A stretch of 64,000 nt of DNA, taken from positions 1,067,153 through 1,131,152 of the forward strand of contig NW_013171815.1 in the NCBI RefSeq assembly GCF_000151665.1, given 5' to 3'. Positions 34,528 to 46,332 of this stretch are shown here, piece after piece. The first letter of the stretch is position 1; each line of letters begins with the position of its first letter. A program made the translations under genes and the position numbers. The notes below the pieces were generated by a model. The model was not told the origin of the DNA. It made no database searches and was given only the letters and a program-made list of their open reading frames with translations. The stretch is from Blastocystis hominis. Lineage: Eukaryota; Sar; Bigyra; Opalinata; Blastocystidae.

Positions 34528-35949
34528 ATGCCTATTGATATTAACCTGCTTCGTGTCTCGCGTGGAGGAAACCCGGACTTGGTTCGTAAATCCCAGAAAG
34601 ACCGTTTTGCCAGCGTGGAGCTTGTCGATGAAGTGATCGCTCTGGATGATGTACCTTTCGTGTTTCCAATTCACTGTAGAAATGGAGAGCTCTTGTTGGA
34701 AGCATTGACAACATGAAGAAGGAAAAGCGTATTTTGTCCACTGCTGTATGTTTCGACAATTGAATCTGATCAATAGATCGGAAAGGCTCGCAAGGAGGGC
34801 AAAGATGCAGCGGAGGAAGCCGCAAAGGTGAAGGAGGTGACTGCAAAGATCGAAGAAACGGAGAAGGAAGTGGAGAAAGTGCGTGTGGAGCGTGATGCCA
34901 AGTTGGGCAAGATCGGTAACATATTATCGGACACTTGCATCATCGACAATAACGAGGACAACAACGGTGTTGTCTGGAAGTGGGGAACGCCCCGTCCCAT
35001 GACCAAGGATATGTATTGCCATCACGAGCTCTTGTGGATGCTCGATGGCTACGAACCCGAGCGCGGAACGCGCGTAGCGGGTCATCGTGGATACTTCCTG
35101 AAGGGTTCTGCGGTGCTGTTGAACCAGGCGATCATCATGTACGCGATGCAATGGAACACAAAGCGCGGATTCACGCTTTTGCAGACTCCGTACTTCATGA
35201 ATCGCGACGTGATGGCTGGCGTTGCGCAGCTGGAGGACTTCGACGAGAGTCTGTACCACGTTGAAGGGGAGGAGGGCGAAGAGAAATATTTAATCGCGAC
35301 GTCGGAGCAGCCGATCTGCGGGTATCACATGGGCGAGTGGCTGGACGAGAAGGAGCTGCCGTTGAAATACACGGGGTTCTCTACGAACTTCCGGAAGGAG
35401 GCCGGAGCGCACGGGAAGGACACGTGGGGCATTTTCCGCGTGCACCAGTTCGACAAAGTGGAGCAGTTCGTGATTTCGAAGCCGGAGGAGAGCTGGGCGA
35501 TGCACGAATACATGATTCAGAACTCGCGCGAGTTCTACGAGTCGCTGAATCTGCCGTACCGCGTGGTGAACATCGTGTCGGGCGCGCTGAACAACGCGGC
35601 GGCGAAGAAATACGACCTGGAAGGATGGTTCCCGGGGTACGAAGCGTACCGCGAGCTGGTGTCGTGCAGCAACTGCACGGATTATCAGAGCCGCGCGATG
35701 GAGATTCGGTGCGGCGCGACGAAGAAGAAGAACGAGGAGAAGAAGTACGTGCACATGCTGAACTCGACGCTGTGCGCGCTGACGCGGACGCTGTGCTGCA
35801 TTCTGGAGAACTATCAGACGAGCGAGGGCGTGGAGATCCCCGAGGTGTTGCAGCCGTGGATGGGCGGAATCAAGTTCCTGCCGTTCAAACGACCGCTGCC
35901 GCCCGCGATGCTGAAGGCCAGGGAGGAGAGACTGAAGCAGATGAAGTAA
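34528..35949 (+). CDS. SARS1: Seryl-tRNA synthetase, copy 1
   Basis: Class II cytosolic-type synthetase that charges tRNA-Ser. Start at 34528 (MPIDINLLRVSRGG). Introns at 34651-34679 and 34746-34776 (29, 31 nt). The N-terminal tRNA-binding coiled-coil arm is rich in Lys/Glu (KEVTAKIEETEKEVEKV). The catalytic domain has class II motif 2 in FRKEAGAHGKDTWGIFRVHQ and the C-terminal motif 3 region. An encoded TAA at 35947 follows LKQMK. From 34990 to 35931 the gene is almost identical to copy 2 on the other strand (49590-50531); upstream of that the two are only similar. Confidence 0.95.
34990..35931 (+). repeat. 942-bp tract shared with 49590-50531 (inverted)
   Basis: Direct comparison by eye: same length, no gap, identical encoded protein (about 311 residues), and only a handful of synonymous third-base differences, four of them in the first 130 bases. 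Outside the tract the SerRS copies differ in sequence, intron positions' contents and C-terminal tail (LKQMK versus K). Confidence 0.9.
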
Positions 35950-35983
35950 TAATCCATCCTATTATATAGTGTTAGCTGGCCGT

Positions 35984-35997
35984 GTTTGTGAACAAAC
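35984..35997. terminator. Bidirectional poly(A) element, SerRS-1 / ALYREF
   Basis: Inverted repeat GTTTGT-GA-ACAAAC. Plus strand reads TGTTTGTG past the SerRS stop; minus strand reads TTGTTTGTTC at the end of the ALYREF-like gene. Confidence 0.55.
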
Positions 35998-35998
35998 A

Positions 35999-36986
35999 AT
36001 CCATTCTTGCCATTTACGTGCTCTTGGTTAGGCATCGACAGGTACAAAATCGGGTCCAAAGCGGGGGTCGCTATCGAATCAGGAAGCCAAGTCTGTGTGT
36101 ACTTCGGATTGTCCATGGCAGCCATGTGCAGCCCGTTCGGATCAGCAGACTGCGTGTTGTTGTTGTTATTGTTGTTATTGTTGTTATTGTTCACGTTCAC
36201 GACGGTTCCAATCATACGTACACGCATTGTCATCGAGATTCCATTGCAATCCAAACGCTGATTGTCGAATGTCTGGATCGCCTTCTCTGCATCGGTGCGG
36301 TTCGAATACGTCACTGCTCCGGTTCCCTGGAGTTAACACCATTCGTATTAATAGTAGTAGCTACTTTGAAATGGTTTTCGCTATCCGTATCCATGAGTAT
36401 AGACACCATGTTCGGTACGCTGCCGAAAAGCTTTTCCAACACATCCCGATCAACAGAGGGGTCTAATCCTCCGAAAAACACCTGGGTGGCTAGTGGTGAC
36501 TTTGGAAAGAGAATACTACCGACTTCGAACGTCACTGGAGCTGGTGCGATTCCTAAATACACGTGTTAGATAAGCTCATCATCTTGAGAATGGAACATAC
36601 TTTGAGGAGCAGGTTGTTGAGGAAGTGCAGCACCCTGAGCTCTTCCAGAAAAACGATCATGCTTCCAGTTTCCTTCCATGTTGCGGCTTCTTCTGTCCTG
36701 AATGCGGTTTTGCATCATTCTCTAAACAGAACATTGGGAACAGAAATAGAATACGGCCGAACGACCATTTCTGTTATTCAGCTGTTGCTTTACATAGTCG
36801 TTTCTGCCACGATAAGCCACTCCAGGCTTGCCTAGTATGAGATTATCCCTAAAAACACAAGATACGAATAACACTATCCCGGTTGAACTTCATTTGGTTC
36901 TTATTCCTCTTTATTTGATTGCTCCTCTTTCTGGAGATGATTTCGTCCAAACCCATATTTATATAATCATTATTATTATTGTTCAT
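35999..36986 (-). CDS. ALYREF/Yra1-type mRNA export adaptor
   Basis: RNA-binding protein that hands mRNA to export receptors through the TREX helicase UAP56. Start at 36986; after an Asn run the N-terminus shows a UAP56-binding motif, MGLDEIISRKR. An Arg-rich stretch follows, then one RRM with TQVFFGGLDPSV (RNP2), GTGAVTYSNRTDAEKAI (RNP1 region) and CNGISMTMRV. Introns of 26, 33, 48 and 38 nt are modelled. Behind the RRM is a poly-Asn tract (36155-36190). No family-like stop is encoded near the end: the open frame runs to the poly(A) element, and T at 35999 plus AA would stop it, with no spacer before TGTTTGTT, so this end is approximate. Confidence 0.78.
36155..36190. repeat. Trinucleotide repeat encoding poly-Asn
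   Basis: GTT/ATT repeats on the plus strand; AAC/AAT on the coding minus strand of the ALYREF-like gene, giving about twelve Asn. Confidence 0.85.
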
Positions 36987-37312
36987 GTCTCCTCTATACA
37001 TAATATTCAAATCCAGCACAATACGTGGTATTTCTTTCTATTTCTTTCAATTTCACTGTTATAGGAGTAACCGCGATTTTCCAGTCAATTTGGCTCGATG
37101 ATGAATCTATTCATCGCTTTCTCATTCCCTTGTATTACATATATTTTTAATAATCGTTGATCATTCACAATAGGAATCCATTTATAATTTCCATATTAAA
37201 AATCCCACTTTCCAAATATGGAGGGAATTTTGAGAGTTGATTGTTTCAAATTATTGATTGTATACCTAAAGGATTGCCCGCTTTTGTAAAGGCACAGATT
37301 CATTTAGATAAA
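36987..37312. other. AT-rich divergent intergenic region
   Basis: Between the ALYREF-like and RING genes. Probably both promoters; nothing specific seen. Confidence 0.4.
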
Positions 37313-38482
37313 ATGAATCCAGTTGGTTCACAAAGCAAGGGTGAACCAAGTTCGTTGAGAACTTCACAGAAGCTGAGTGTATCTCAAGACCAACCTGATT
37401 GCCGTACTTAATGTAGAACGGATACTAAGAAAATAGCGATTTGTTTACGAACTATTGAGGAAAGAGGTAAGATTGCTGGCTGCAACCATTTGTTTTGCTT
37501 TACCTGCATTTATGAATGGTCAAAGGTTACGAATTCGTGTCCTTTATGCAAGCAGACGTTTCATCAGATCGAGCGTTGCACAGTTGCGATCACAGAGTTG
37601 CGTTCGATTATAGATACAAGGAGAGAGAATCGATAAACCAGGGAGAGTGTCGGTTCTTCAGATCCCAGATCACAAACCTGATAATGACATTCTCGTTGAA
37701 GGGTTTACGTGCTGTCGCATCTATCTCTTGATATCTAGATTCACCCAAGCTAACAACCTAAACGAATACGTAGTTGACGACTTCTTAGTGGATGACGACG
37801 ATCCCATCATTTACGAAACTCAGTTGAGAACGGATGATTCCGAGGCCTTTTCTATCCACAATCTAGAGTACTACTCGTTCCCCGACTCTGAGTTCACTGC
37901 GTCCATTCCTCGTCGAAGTGCTCGTCAGCACGAGCGCAATGAGCAGCGCATCGCAGAGCGCGAGCATCGCGACGAAACGATCGTTCTTCCCCATCACCGC
38001 CGTCGTGTGATCATCGAAAGCGACGAAGAAGACGTGATTCTCGACAGTGACGAGCCTTCCGAGTGCGAAACGCCAAGCGAATCGCCCATCGAAACCTCTC
38101 AGTTGGAGCGTCGATCGACATGCGCATCGGATGAAAGCTGGACATGGCCTTCTGGAGAATCGGCCAACGTGACTCCGGTGCTGCCTTCGCGCGTGCAGAG
38201 AGTCGTGGAGAGGCGACCGCCGATGATCTGTGCGGATTCGAACGAAGACGGAAGCCGATTGAGCGGAAGTCGCTCGGCTCTGCTTGATTTCATGCAGTGC
38301 GTGATGAAGGTGGATGCGGGAGAGAGCGAGGGACCGCGAGGCGATGGGGAGGTTCGAGTAGAGGAGAGAAGAGAAGTGCGATGTAGGAGCTCTTGATTGT
38401 GCCGGAGACGCCAGTGAGGAAGAAGAGGTGTCGTGAGGCGTCGGAGGAGTGCTGGAGTAGCAAGCTATCGAGGATGTTGTGA
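37313..38482 (+). CDS. RING-finger protein, PHRF1/Topors-like
   Basis: Probable E3 ubiquitin ligase. Start at 37313 (MNPVGSQSKG). Introns at 37404-37436, 37583-37613, 37709-37738 and 38383-38414 (33, 31, 30, 32 nt). The first intron splits the RING: CPICLRTIEERGK joins GCNHLFCFTCIYEW and NSCPLCKQTF, giving all eight zinc ligands (C-x2-C ... C-x1-H-x2-C-x2-C ... C-x2-C). An acidic linker (VVDDFLVDDDDP), an Arg/Glu region and a Ser-rich part follow, with a Lys/Arg-rich C-terminal helix. The RING layout with an adjacent QIERC segment resembles PHRF1. TGA at 38480-38482 is encoded; TTGTTTGTTGG lies about 25 bases on. Confidence 0.78.
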
Positions 38483-38670
38483 GTTGTGCCATGCTCTATT
38501 GGATTGTTTGTTGGACGGAACAAGTTTCGGTTGGCAGTTTTATTTGTTTGTCGGCTTTGACCTAGTTTGTATGTGTAGATGGATGAAAAGAGTGAAATGG
38601 ATCAGAGAAACAAAAAAATCGAACGAATTTTGAAGTTTTTCCTGTTTGAAAGCAGATTTTCGTTGGTTTT

Positions 38671-41600
38671 ATGTCCGCTATTACGATTTCCTCTTTAAGT
38701 CTTGCCATTCAGGAGGTTGTGATCCCCTGGCTTGTTGCACATCATATTTTCGATGTAACCGTTGATCAGTACGTACAGAGCTTTCTAGTAACTCTCAAGG
38801 GTCATTCACGCAATAATCCTGGCGGTGATCGCCTTGTTTATAGTATTTCTCTATAAAGAAAACCAAAAATTGAAATTCGAAAAATCGTATGTCTTCTTCT
38901 GATCCTATATTGTAGAAAAGACGGACAACTTTTAGCAAGTGGATATTTGCGCGTACTCGACTTCGTATTTACTCTCCTCTATCCTCCCAAGCTATTTCGC
39001 TTTATTAATCTTCTGTATGAAAAGCGAGAAATTGTAAAAAAGGTACTCTCTTGATATGGAATTGATACGAAGATCCGTGCGGAGGAGGACGAGAGAATCC
39101 AATTTATGAAGCTGTATCCCCAGAAGATAGAATCAACATCCAACCTCATTCCACAAGAATCGAAAACGTACCGATCTGGCTTTTCAGACCAATCAGACAA
39201 GGACATGCTGCATCTTCTTCTCTCAGAGCTCGGCATGGGGTATTCTCATCCTTCCTCTTCTTCCCAGACCCAAACACATCGACACAGTGTGCAGTCGCCA
39301 GCTCTCCTGCACTCGCTACCGCGTTCCAGCAGGGACGAATCTCTACACATTCAAAGACGCTGAGAATTACCCAGTTCTCCACTACCTCGTCTCAGGCGAC
39401 GTGTTCATCCAGAGCCAGTCGGGCGTGAAGCTCCGCGAGTTCCGAGGCCCCTCCGATTACAACATCAACCACCTTCTTCAGCCGGCGGTAATCCTTCTGG
39501 GCTGCCGAATCCACAATCCGGTGTCGCTCTGCACAGCCACCGAGTGCATCGTCGTCCAATTCGTGTTTAAAGTTGTCTTTTCGCCGTGGATCGACTTCTA
39601 GAAAGCGTCGATCGACAACATCCCCGCGGCTTTCATTGATTATTTGCGCTGCTTGTCGCTGGTGCTGTACCGCACGATCCACAGCGAGTTCCATCGCTTC
39701 TTCACGCTGCGCGCGAAGGAGGAGAACGCGATGGAGATGATCCCGGAGAAGCTTTCGGAGAACGGGTACGTGCTGATTAACCGCGAGAATATCGCGAGGG
39801 AAGTGGAGAAGATCACGGATTCGATGGACGGTGGGCGATGAATGAAGGAGGATGATGGGATAGAGGAGACGATCAAAGGGATGATTCTACCGCATCTGCA
39901 GGAGCAGCTGCATTTGGGCGATGAAATCATGGACGGCGTGCAGTGGAACGTGCGGATTATGAAGAAGGACGAGCAATACCGATTCCGACGGGATGTTCTG
40001 TGAAGGAATGGGAAGCTAGTCATGCGTAGAATTCTGCTCATCAAAGGAGAAGTCGGGTATTCGAGCATCGATTCGATCACTTATGCATGTCTTCGCGCGT
40101 CCGCTCATTTCTAGAACCAAAGCTTAATGCTCGTCAATCTCATCCCCTACCTTCTAGGCGACGAAGATCGTCTTCTCACCGTTTCTAACTTCTTCTTCTC
40201 CGTCTCAACTGCAGAGCAAACAAGACAACACGGTTCTCTTCGAGGTGGAGCTCCTACACAACACCACCGTCAACAACCTCCTCGTCTGCAATCTCCTTCT
40301 TGACGGTCTCACCCACGAGTTCGCCAGCCACTACGGCGACTATTTCTACGGACTCGACTACAAATGGGTCAACGACGGCGTCAAGCTCATGGAGGAAGGC
40401 TCCGTTCCCCGCGAAATGTACCCTCTCCCTCTCTCTTTCTCTCCCTCAGGATCTTCTTATTGGACGGCCGGCTTCGGTCCGTGGATCTCTACACACAGAG
40501 CGACTCCTCCACCAAGTACCAGACCAACAAGCAGATCGATCCCGACTGGCGCAACCGCCGATGGACCGAGCAGTCCGACAAGGCCGCCAAGCAGCCCGTC
40601 GTCACGGTTTCCACGGTTTCCACTGTTGAGTGTAGGACTACCCGCGGGGATCGTCGTTCGGCGCGTCGAATCTGCTTAACAACGAGCCGCTGCAGTTTTC
40701 GCTGTATGCGGTACGTCGGTCGTCGCTTCTGTGCTTCGGCCACTCGTTTATTCTGGACGTTATCCGAGCGAATCCGCACGCAGTGAGCGTGTTAACGGAA
40801 TCCACTCAAGCGAAATCGAATGAGATTCAGTACTCGCGCATCTCGGTGATTCCAATGAATCACGTGACCGATTACGACTATTTTATTTCGGTGTTGCACG
40901 CGTCGATCCACACGATTTTCCCCACGAATTTGGTCAAAACGCAGCACTTGCTGGAAAACGTGGGATAGCGCAACGGTGGTGAGAACTAGAACGATTACTA
41001 CTTGAATGAGTTCGATGATCAGTACCGAATCACGCTGTTTGCGGGGCAGAATATCGCGAAGGAGGACGAATCGAAGGGAAGTGTAGATATTTGGAATTCC
41101 ACTTTAATCCACGACGTTTCTTTTTCTGTTTGTTGTTGTTGTTTAGTCGGATCTCGTGCTTTTCGCGGTGGAAATCAACGCGGAAGAGGAGGCGGTGCGC
41201 GCGTCGATCGAGCCGAAGCTCGCTTATTACAACACCATTCTGAAGAATGTGCGTCGCGAAATCGTGTTCCTGTACCACAACAACGAATTCAATCCGAACC
41301 ACACGAACAATCTCCACCAGAACGAGTGGCAGAAGCGTCTCAACCTCTTCGACAAGTCGCACATCAACATCGACTTCGCATACTCCGACAGTTCTCGCTA
41401 CATCTACCCCAACGAGCTCTCTCTGTACCGCATTCGCCACCAACTCAACGTTCTCTCCCCCTCCCACTTCCACCACTGCCTCATCAATCCTTCGCCCTTC
41501 CAGACCTCCACCGACCTTCTCCACGTCTCCTCCGACGTTCGCCGCCTCGCTCGCTGGCTCACCCACACCTCCATCGGGCTCGTCTTCAGCGGCGGCGCCG

Positions 41601-42576
41601 CGCGCGGCTGGGGTCACGTGGGCGTCGTCAAGGCCATGAACGAGCTCAATCTCCCCATCGATATGTGCGGAGGCACGTCCGCCGGCTCTCTGGTCGGCGC
41701 CGCCGTGTCGATTTTCCGCGGGGATTACGAGCTGGTGAAGGAGGTGACGCGGCGCGCGGCGAAGTTCTCGTCGAACGCCGCGCTGTACATGCTGGACGCG
41801 ACGCTTCCGGTGGTGGCTCTGGTAGAAACGGCGAAAGAGAGCAATGCGTAGACGAGCGGCGAGTTCATGAGCGAGGTGACGATGGACGCGTACGCGAACA
41901 AGCTGGTGGAGAACACGTTCCTGCCGTTCTTCGCGATGTCGACGGACGTGACGGACATCTCGGAGTTCGTGCTGAAGACGGGCTGCTTGTGGCGCTACGT
42001 GCGCGCATCCATGTCGGTGATCGGCATCACGCCGCCTGTGGTGGATCGCGGCGTGTCGGACCACTTGCTGGTGGATGGAGGCTACGTGAACAATGTTCCG
42101 ACGGGCGTGATGAAGCAGGTTCGCGATGGAAACGGGGTCGATTGTAGCTGTTTAATCCGGGAATTTTGTTCACGTCGTCGGTGCAGAAGCTCGATCCGCC
42201 GCTAACGCAGCGATTGGGGGACTCGGTGAAGGGACTCCCGATGTTTTTGAAGATGATCAGTCCGTTTAGCAAGAGTGGGGATTATTTAACGCAGGGACAG
42301 CTGAACATGCAGGTGATGTGCGCATCTAGGTAGGAGTCGCGTCGGGAGGTGAGGAATAGTATTATGGGGGCGGAAGAATCGGTTTTTATGGATTCGGATT
42401 TGGTGATTCGACCGTCGGTTAATGATGTTGGATCGGCAGCGTTTGATCAGTTTGATGAAACGGAGAGACTGGGGTATGAGGAAGCGGTAAAGCGGATTCG
42501 GGAGTGGATTTCGGAACTGCCTCAAACGAGTCCCGTGTATCGGGCATTGTTTGCTCTTCCAAAGGTGGAGTTGTGA
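38671..42576 (+). CDS. Neuropathy-target-esterase-type phospholipase (PNPLA6-like)
   Basis: ER lysophospholipase/phospholipase B. Start at 38671; a transmembrane helix (LAVIALFIVFLY) lies near residue 45 after a 31-nt intron (38769-38799). Cyclic-nucleotide-binding-like domains follow (YRVPAGTNLYTF, YLVSGDVFIQS; IFLLDGRLRSV; YAVRRSSLLCFG). The patatin domain near the C-terminus is complete: oxyanion GGAARGWGHVG, nucleophile GGTSAGS, and DGGYVNN with the catalytic Asp, plus CLWRYVRASMS. About 15 introns, among them 38887-38915, 39043-39072, 39240-39267, 39572-39601, 41083-41146 (64 nt) and a 30-nt one ending at 41851. The join around 40080-40115 is unclear (a 63-nt intron or two short ones). 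The encoded TGA at 42574-42576 precedes TTGTTTGTT. Confidence 0.88.
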
Positions 42577-42670
42577 GTTGTTTGTTATAGCACGCAAAGG
42601 AGTGGTGATATCGGGAAAAAACATAATTCTTAGTTTTCAGGTAGTATTGTAACACAATTGATTGCAAAAT

Positions 42671-44608
42671 ATGGGGAAACCAGTCAATACGAAATACACA
42701 CCTTTGATTGGTTATTACCGACCAATTTGTAATGGGTGTATATTATTGAACTCCTCGGGTGATCATTCTGTGTACTACACTATTCTTTTTGTACGTCATG
42801 ATTCTAGTCATGCTGACGTTTATAGATACTTTGTCCTCTCTTGCTTTTAGTTATTTCTAGCTGTTATCGGATTTTGTACCTGTTCTTCTCTTTGTTTTAT
42901 GTAGTGATTATGTGCATTGGTCTCTTATTGTAATTCTATATGTCTTAAATATACTGTAAGCTAATCTCTTTTCATCTACCTCTAGGTGTCTGTATACTCT
43001 TTTTCGGACGTGGCTTACGGAGCCTGGTGTCATTATGAAAAACACAGAGGAGGAAATTCTTCATCCTCCTGATTTAACACCGAGTATGTCGATTTATGTT
43101 CTCAGAATGTATTAGTTCAAAGACAAGTCTCCGGTTTAATGGTTTCTGTGAAGAATTCCCGTATCGAGTATGTCGAAGTAATGACTCTGTTCTCTCTGTG
43201 ATCCCTAGAAATCGCTAAGCTCTGTTCCCCAATTAGTAATCGCCCCTCCCTCCCTTCACCGTAGATCAACGCTCAGAACGTGGAAGGGCGCACGGTTCTT
43301 CATGTCGCTTGTCAGTTTCGCTTGGTTGAAGTTTCTTCGTCTGCCGCCTTTTTCTCTTTTAGATGACTCGCGTCCTCCTCTCCTATCATCCTCTCACCAC
43401 GCTCCGCGATCGCTACGGCCTTCTCCCCATCCAATACGCCATCCTCGGAAACGTGGAAACCGAGGTCCCGAGTCACGTGCAGAGCGACGAACTGGTCCGC
43501 ATGCTGCTCGACCACGACGGAATCCACGACCAGCTGCTCCAGGAAGTCGCGGTTTAGGCGGCAATTGAGGCGTAGGCGCGCCGCCAGGAGTTTCAGCGGG
43601 AAATTGAGCGGCTCGTCCCGCGGTATGACGCCAGAGAGAACGTGTACAGAACCGCGGAAGGAACCTTCGATCGAATCGACGAGTATTTCCTGCGTCACGG
43701 CCACGTGGAAACCGAGGCGGAGGGAAAAACCGCGGGAATCGCAGGGGAGGAAACGAGCCAATCAAATGAATCAAAAGAATCGAAGGAAAATGAAGCGAAA
43801 CCGGATCCCATTCCATCGAATTCTCAGCCAATTCCATCGAATTCTTCATCCATTCCATCGAATTCTCAACCCATTCCATCGAATTCTTCACCCATTCCAT
43901 CGAATTCTCCATCTTCTCCTCGTCTTCTTTCTTACATTTGCATCGATCAGGGCAATCTGTGCACTCTGAAATATTGTTCCAATTGTGGCATCTTTGTGCC
44001 GCCTCGTGCCTACCATTGTCGATTCTGTGGCGTGTACCTCCGTTTCCACGTTTCTCAGATAGATGCATTCGGAACTTCGATCATCACTGCCCCTGGGTGT
44101 CGAACTGCGTGGGGATTCGCAACCACAAATTCTTTTTATGGTTTCTCGTAGCGATTTTCGATCGAATTCATCGAAGCTTCTCAGCGAATTGGCATGTGTC
44201 CTCGGTGTGGTCGTTATGCTCGTGGTGCTCGGGAAAGCGGCCTATGAATACATTCAGAACGGTGGAACCGGAGAAACCGGCGGATCGAACGAGATGCAGC
44301 TCATTGTTGATTACATTTCCCAGTTCTGGTCTGAGATGATCTACCTGGTTATTTGTTTTGGTTTCGCATTCCCCTTGTTAAATATGCTGTCGTATCACCT
44401 TCGAATTGTGAGCCTGCAGAAATGGTCTGATGGGTAGACGAGTCGGAATATGACGACGCACGAAGAAATTATGCTTCCAGATAAGAAGACTCGAAAGAAG
44501 CACCCGGAAGAAAACTACTTCCCATACTCTAGAGGGGTGTGGAAGAATCTCCGGGCAGGATTCTGCTCCCCGTCTTATAAATCGCTTGTTAGTATTCAGG
44601 ACGTTTAA
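42671..44608 (+). CDS. Ankyrin-containing DHHC palmitoyltransferase
   Basis: Protein S-acyltransferase. The catalytic cysteine-rich domain is complete: [21 protein letters not shown] joined by a 29-nt intron to [18 protein letters not shown], then NHKFFLWFL. The TTxE motif (MTTHEE) follows after a 30-nt intron. Upstream membrane helices ([15 protein letters not shown]) end in TEPG, the family's DPG motif, and between this and the DHHC domain lie ankyrin-like repeats ([30 protein letters not shown]). So the ankyrin part is inserted in the middle, not at the N-terminus as in HIP14. Introns are 29-56 nt. The first two exons (start 42671, MGKPVNTKY) are the least certain part of the model; joining them needs introns of about 49, 28 and 56 nt. 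TAA at 44606-44608 is encoded. Confidence 0.78.
43807..43911 (+). repeat. 21-bp tandem repeat (five units)
   Basis: Within the DHHC gene; each unit contains CCATTCCATCGAATTCT and encodes P-I-P-S-N-S-x, a flexible linker in front of the DHHC domain. Confidence 0.85.
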
Positions 44609-44711
44609 GAACGTGATGTACAAGGATTGTTTGTTCGAAATTGTGTGAAGAAAGCGTTCCGCGGTTATTGCGGAATGTTGGCCAGGTTTCAAAATAAAGA
44701 GTAACAAAGGA

Positions 44712-46155
44712 ATGTCAGTTCCAAGTAATATGATTATGCGAATCGGTGATGCGTAGATGATGATGAATTGAAGAAAATGAGCAAACAAGAACTCAGAGAC
44801 TTGATTTCTGCAGTTCAGACCCAGAATAGGTCGCTCGTATCTCTCATCGATGACTTTAGACGTCGTCGGCAAGAATTGCAGAAGGAGATCGACGCCCTTG
44901 AAAATCAACTGACACGAAGTATCCGTCTTCCCTACTTGGTTGCGTCGATTTCTGAGGTATTTTGAATGTTGGATATACGAAAAGTTAGGTTCTCTCCGTG
45001 CGTGTTGAAGATGAGGAGAATCTCAGTCTTCCTCCTGAAAAGCAGGAATACGAGGAAGGTGTAATCATGTCAACAATTCAAAAGAAGGTTTGTTGTTAGG
45101 ATGTTCCTTGTCTCCTAGAAAGTGTTCGTCGCCAGCAAAGGAATGCTCTACGGCCAGGAAATCCACCCAGGCGACCTCGTCGGAATCAACAAAGACACAT
45201 GCATGCTCTACCAATTGCTCCCCACGGAGTACGACAAGCGCGTCAAGGCGATGCTCCTCGAAGAGAAGCCCTCCGACGACTACACCGACATCGGTGGTCT
45301 GGACAAGCAAATCCAGGAGCTGCAGGAAGCGGTGGTGCTTCCGCTCACGCGTCCCGAGCTCTTCACGGAGCTGGGAATCCGCGCGCCGAAGGGCATTCTG
45401 CTCTACGGCCCGCCCGGGACGGGGAAAACGCTGCTGGCGCGCGCGTGCGCGAAGCAAACGGACGCGGCGTTCATCAAATTGTCGGCGACGGTGCTGGACC
45501 AGGCGCATATCGGCGAGGGATCGCGCGTAGGCGAGAGAGGAGGGCGCGAGGCGTAGATCGTGCGGGACTGTTTCTCGCTGGCGAAGAAGAAAATCGAGGA
45601 GAAGCAGGCGAAGGGGAGCATTATCTTCATCGACGAGGTAGGCGAGGAGAGCGCGGTGAACGGTAGCTGGACGCGATTGGAATCAAGCGGAGTGGCGACG
45701 GGGAGGGAAGCCACGAGGTCCAGCGAACATTGCTGGAATTGCTGAATGCGATGGACGGCTTCAGCAGCGACAGCCGAATTAAAGTTATCGCGGCGACGAA
45801 TCGCCCGGACATCCTGGATCCCGCCTTGCTGCGCTCCGGACGATTCGATCGCAAGGTGGAGCTGCCGAACCCGAACGAAGAAGCCCGCGTGAAAATCCTG
45901 CAGATCCACTCCAAGAAACTGGTGCTGAATCGGGAGAGTAGGCGGTAGGGAGCGACATCAAGCCAAGGCGTGAATTTCGAGGAGATTGCGCGCTGCACGG
46001 AGGATTTCAGCGGAGCAATGCTGCGAGCGGTGTGCGTTGAGGCCGGAATGCTCGCGCTGCGTCGAGGTGCGTCAGCGATCGAACACGAAGATTTTATGGA
46101 GGGTATTGGGCAAGTAGCTTCCAGGAAGAAGGCAAATCTTATGTACTATTCGTGA
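44712..46155 (+). CDS. PSMC3: 26S proteasome regulatory ATPase Rpt5 (PSMC3)
   Basis: AAA ATPase of the proteasome base ring. Start at 44712 gives MSVPN, joined by a 32-nt intron (44725-44756) to [10 protein letters not shown]. Further introns: 44957-44988, 45088-45118, 45527-45556, 45638-45666 and 45922-45948 (27-32 nt). Landmarks: N-terminal coiled coil, [24 protein letters not shown], Walker [12 protein letters not shown], Walker [33 protein letters not shown], and the Rpt5-specific end [12 protein letters not shown] ... KKANLMYYS with a C-terminal HbYX-type tail that opens the 20S gate. The encoded TGA lies three bases before TGTTTGTT. The length is normal. Confidence 0.95.
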
Positions 46156-46203
46156 ACTGTTTGTTGCAGAGCTTATGTTGGCGTTTTGGGGATGGAAAAA
46201 CAG

Positions 46204-46276
46204 GACTGTATAGTGCAGTGGCTAACACGCTCGCCTGACACGCGAGAGATCCCGAGTTCGAGCCTCGGTATAGTCA
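46204..46276 (+). tRNA. tRNA-Val (anticodon GAC)
   Basis: Full cloverleaf: acceptor GACTGTA pairs with TATAGTC (one G-T pair); D arm GTGC; anticodon stem CTCGC/GCGAG around loop CTGACAC, giving anticodon GAC; T arm CCGAG-TTCGAGC-CTCGG. No intron, no encoded CCA. A T-run follows as the RNA polymerase III terminator. It sits just past Rpt5. Confidence 0.95.
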
Positions 46277-46332
46277 TTTTTTGATTTTTTTTTATTTTTA
46301 ATCGTTTTTTTAATTCAGTTTTCCGTATTCTT

